From Nocardia africana NBRC 100379 (GTDB lineage Bacteria; Actinomycetota; Actinomycetes; Mycobacteriales; Mycobacteriaceae): DNA of 64,000 bases. This document shows, piece by piece, positions 61,433 through 64,000 of the stretch (position 1 is its first letter; every line of letters starts with the position of its first letter). Both the position numbers and the translations under genes were made by a program. Below the pieces are notes generated by a model. It was not told the DNA's origin. It saw only the letters and a list, made by a program, of their open reading frames with translations, and did not search any database. The stretch covers positions 1-64,000 of the forward strand of contig NZ_BDAV01000021.1 in NCBI RefSeq assembly GCF_001612635.1, read 5' to 3'.

Positions 61433-63199
61433 TCAGTTGCCTTCGTGGGGCAGCACCTTGCCCGGCGCCTGCAGCACCGTGCCGAGGGTGTTGCCTGTCT
61501 GGTCGAGACCGTCGTTCAGCGTGTTGCCCAGCGTGTTGCCCAGCGAACCACCGCCGGGGGAGCTCGGAGTGGTGGGCTGGGAGGGCACCGAGGGTGCGGA
61601 CGGCGTCTGGACGGGCGTCTGCGGGGGTGCCTGCGGGGCAGGGGAATTGGGCGCCGGGGAGTTCTGTGCCGGTGCGTTCGGGGCCGCGGCGGAGGCAGGG
61701 GCCGGTGAATTCGGCGCCGGGGAGTTCGGGTCGGCGGAATTCGGTGCGGCCGTACCGGGAGCCGGGGCACCCGCCGAGTTCTCGGCGGCGGTCGTGCCGG
61801 CCCGTGCGGTGCCGGTGTTGTTCGCGACCGTCACCGGGCTCCCGGCCGTCGGATGCGCGGGGTCGGTGGCGCCGGCCGGGGCGACCCCGGCCGAGGTCGC
61901 CGCCGCGTGCGCCGCGGACGTCGCCGCCGCGGGGGAGGGCGACGAATTCGACGGACTTCCCGCGGTGCCCAGGGCCAGGGTGCCGGTGGCCACCGCGCCC
62001 ACGGCGATCGCGGCGCCGGCGATGAAGGCGACGCGACGCCACCGGCTGGTGCCGGCCGGCGGCGCGGTATCGGAGGGCGGCGGTTCGACAACGGTCCGGT
62101 CGCCGATCGCCGGCAGGGCCGTGGTCGTCGCGTCGTCGGAAACAGCGTGCGGCTCGGTATCGAGCTCGAAATCGGGTACGGCCAGGGCCGCGGCGTGCTG
62201 CTGCGCTTCGGTGTAGAGGTCGGCGGCGAGCAGCGCCGCTCCCCGGGCGCTGAGCGAACCGGGATCGGCGACGGGAGCGATCGGGATCGCGAACTCGCCC
62301 GAGATCAGCTCGGTGAGCAGGCCGATCGACGCGCCGCCACCGGTGAGCAGGATCCGGCCCACCCGGTCGATGTCCACTCCCGCGCGCCGCACCGCCTCGT
62401 GCACGAGGTTCAGCGAATCCGTGAGCGGTCCGCGGAACAGATCCTCCAGATCATCACGGACCAGGCGCACATCGCGCGCGATACCGGCCAGCCGGACCGG
62501 GACCATCGTGGCGGTATCGGTCGAAAGCCGGTGTTTCGCGTCGGCGCAACGGTTTCGCAGTATCGACAATTCGCGTTCGACAACCGGGTCGAACGGGTCG
62601 AAATCCGTTTCTCCCAATGCATTTGCCAGCACGTAGCGCATCGTCAGCAGATCGAATTCCGCGCCGGAGACCTCGGTGGAGCGAACCGGTTCGCCCAGCA
62701 GTCCCGAGTGCGGGCCCGAACCCACGACCGACACCGTGGTACCGGTGGCGCCGGAGTCGTAGACCACGACGGGGGTGTCGGGTGGGAAGGGAGTGCTCGC
62801 CTCGAGCCGGCGCAGCGCGGCGAGCGGTTCCGCGACCAGTACCACCGCCTCGGCGCCGGCCCGGTCGAGCGCGCGGCGCTGTGCCTCGACGATGTGTGCC
62901 GGCCACCACGCCGGTACGGTCGCGACCACGGAATCCGGATCGAAATCCGCGACGACCTGGGAGATCGTTTCGGCGACCAGATCGGCGGCGGCGACCGAGG
63001 ATCCGTCGGGCAGGAGAATGTCGACCGGATCGCCCACGCGGGACAATAGATTCTCCGACAATTCGGGCGCCGATCCGAAACGGTGGCGACGAATGTGAAC
63101 AGAGACATTTTCCGGGTCGGCGCTCGCGGAAGTGGAGCCGGTCGCGGCGACTGTGCGCGACGACCCGACCGTGATGCCGAGCGTCAGGCCCTGAGTCAT
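61433..63199 (-). CDS. Hsp70-like protein with membrane anchor
   Basis: A 588-residue protein. Residues 1-~335 are a full actin/Hsp70-type nucleotide-binding fold: phosphate-1 GLTLGITVGSS, VVVYDSGATGTTVSVV phosphate-2, and adenosine loop ILLTGGGASIGLL. No substrate domain. A transmembrane helix (~405-425) and a Pro/Ala/Ser/Asn-rich external tail follow. ATG 63199 follows AGGGG by seven bases. It is the first gene of an operon with iniR and the truncated Hsp70-like gene, divergent from iniB. Confidence 0.78.
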   Translation of the reverse strand: MTQGLTLGITVGSSRTVAATGSTSASADPENVSVHIRRHRFGSAPELSENLLSRVGDPVDILLPDGSSVAAADLVAETISQVVADFDPDSVVATVPAWWPAHIVEAQRRALDRAGAEAVVLVAEPLAALRRLEASTPFPPDTPVVVYDSGATGTTVSVVGSGPHSGLLGEPVRSTEVSGAEFDLLTMRYVLANALGETDFDPFDPVVERELSILRNRCADAKHRLSTDTATMVPVRLAGIARDVRLVRDDLEDLFRGPLTDSLNLVHEAVRRAGVDIDRVGRILLTGGGASIGLLTELISGEFAIPIAPVADPGSLSARGAALLAADLYTEAQQHAAALAVPDFELDTEPHAVSDDATTTALPAIGDRTVVEPPPSDTAPPAGTSRWRRVAFIAGAAIAVGAVATGTLALGTAGSPSNSSPSPAAATSAAHAAATSAGVAPAGATDPAHPTAGSPVTVANNTGTARAGTTAAENSAGAPAPGTAAPNSADPNSPAPNSPAPASAAAPNAPAQNSPAPNSPAPQAPPQTPVQTPSAPSVPSQPTTPSSPGGGSLGNTLGNTLNDGLDQTGNTLGTVLQAPGKVLPHEGN

Positions 63200-63292
63200 T
63201 CGAGAACCCCTGTCGTTGGTATTTGCGGTCGTCACGAATATGTGCGGTCGTCACGATCTATCCCACTGTCGGTTGCCGGGGGGCCGTCGTTA

Positions 63293-63369
63293 CCCCTGAT
63301 CCGGAAGGTTCGGGGAAAGTCCCCTAATGCGTCCGATTCCCCTATCGGGGCCGATACGGAAATCAGGGG
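63293..63369. promoter_or_regulatory. Repeated CCCCTGAT-type motifs, iniB promoter region
   Basis: CCCCTGAT (63293-63300), CCCCTAAT (63321-63328), CCCCTATC (63339-63346) and an inverted ATCAGGGG (63362-63369). A TAGCGT -10-like box is at 63403-63408. They occupy the 269-bp interval between the Hsp70-like gene and iniB and are candidate sites for IniR or another regulator. Confidence 0.5.
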
Positions 63370-63468
63370 ATTCGCCCCGTTTCGCGTAACGCCGGGGCTT
63401 CTTAGCGTGAAAGGCAATTCGACTGCAGCGGATCGACGATGGTCCGCCGATCCAGGAGACGATCTGCG

Positions 63469-64000
63469 ATGACCCCCAACGCCATTCTCGAATTCATCCT
63501 CAACCTGCTGCGCGACCACGAGGCCGCCGTCGGCTACTGCACCAACCCGACCGAATCGCTGTGCGCGGCCGGACTGGAGGCGGTGACGCCGGAGGATATC
63601 GCCGCCGTGGCGCCGATGGTCGCCGAATCCGCCCTGGTCACGGGCGGCTCGCAGCTCGCCGCCATCGTGGCGGCCGGGGGCGGCGCGGCGGCCAACGGTG
63701 GTCTGGGCGCGGCGGCGGGCGGCAGCGGTGGGCTCGCCGGCGGCCTGGCCGGCGAAGCGGGTGCGATCAGCGAGGCCAACCTGGGGGCCGGGGCCGCGCT
63801 CGGCGGTGAAACCGGAATCGAGGCCGGTGCGGGCCTCGGCGGCGATCTGGGGGCGGGGCTGTCCGCCGGTCTGGGCGCCGCCGCATCGGTCGGCGCGGGC
63901 GCCGCGGCCGGGCTCACCGCCGGACTGGGTGCCTTGACCGGGGTCGCGGTCGGCCTCGGCGGCGCGCTCTCGGGCACCGGTACCGCCGGCACCGACCTCG
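63469..64000 (+). CDS. iniB: IniB-like protein (cut by right edge)
   Basis: At least 177 residues, open at the window end. The N-terminal ~65 residues (NAILEFILNLLRDHEAAVGYCTNPTESLCAAGLEAVTPEDIAAVAP) match the IniB N-terminal domain, followed by a long Gly/Ala-rich region, as in mycobacterial IniB. AGGAG is ten bases upstream of ATG 63469. In mycobacteria iniB precedes the dynamin-like iniA and iniC, which would lie just right of the window. The operon is induced by cell-wall inhibitors. Confidence 0.75.
   Translation, partial: MTPNAILEFILNLLRDHEAAVGYCTNPTESLCAAGLEAVTPEDIAAVAPMVAESALVTGGSQLAAIVAAGGGAAANGGLGAAAGGSGGLAGGLAGEAGAISEANLGAGAALGGETGIEAGAGLGGDLGAGLSAGLGAAASVGAGAAAGLTAGLGALTGVAVGLGGALSGTGTAGTDL

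Overview
The window is high-GC actinobacterial DNA, most likely Nocardia or a close relative. The gene content points to mycolic-acid bacteria: an MPT70/MPT83-type fasciclin protein, an IniB-type protein, and the order dcd - UDP-glucose dehydrogenase - aspC - EtfD-type Fe-S reductase - IniR-type LuxR regulator - iniB, which follows M. tuberculosis Rv0321-Rv0322-Rv0337c-Rv0338c-Rv0339c-Rv0341. Many starts are GTG, and several genes have a TANNNT box 6-7 nt before the start, as in leaderless actinobacterial mRNAs. No database could be searched; names rest on motifs, length and context.

1-5.4 kb: edge of an integrated element, with a primase-like replication protein and a tyrosine integrase carrying an unusual inserted LacI-type helix-turn-helix, followed by phased GTTCCCC repeats and a tRNA-like fragment near the probable attachment site. 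5.5-21.3 kb: accessory metabolism. It contains a P450 lacking the EXXR arginine, an operon of flavin-dependent halogenase, chorismate-lyase-like protein and cation/proton antiporter, then a sulfur-flavoured set (MetE-like domain, rhodanese plus cysteine dioxygenase, TauD-type dioxygenase, aldehyde dehydrogenase, luciferase-like and quinone-type oxidoreductases) and a ROK regulator. 21.3-25.6 kb: an orphan VirB6-like membrane protein and two decaying genes, a membrane molybdopterin oxidoreductase and an MPT83-like fasciclin lipoprotein.

25.7-33.4 kb: core-type genes (dcd, NCS1 permease, degenerate M48-like protein, YdcF-like protein, udgA, membrane Hsp70-like protein, LOG-like protein). 33.4-37.8 kb: accessory island with an Rpn-family nuclease and its truncated tandem copy, an oxidoreductase remnant, an XRE/DUF397 pair, phased operator repeats and a four-gene operon of small unknown proteins. 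37.8-43.3 kb: TetR/SDR pair, MFS transporter, YibE/F transporter with a repeat tail, and a large imperfect inverted repeat.

43.3-64 kb: aspC, a second XRE regulator with a divergent partner gene, three paralogous secreted glycine-zipper proteins, EtfD with a long nine-repeat tail, an NRDE protein, a small secreted protein, two tandem secreted S1 proteases, and the IniR/Hsp70-like cluster divergent from iniB, which runs off the right edge.
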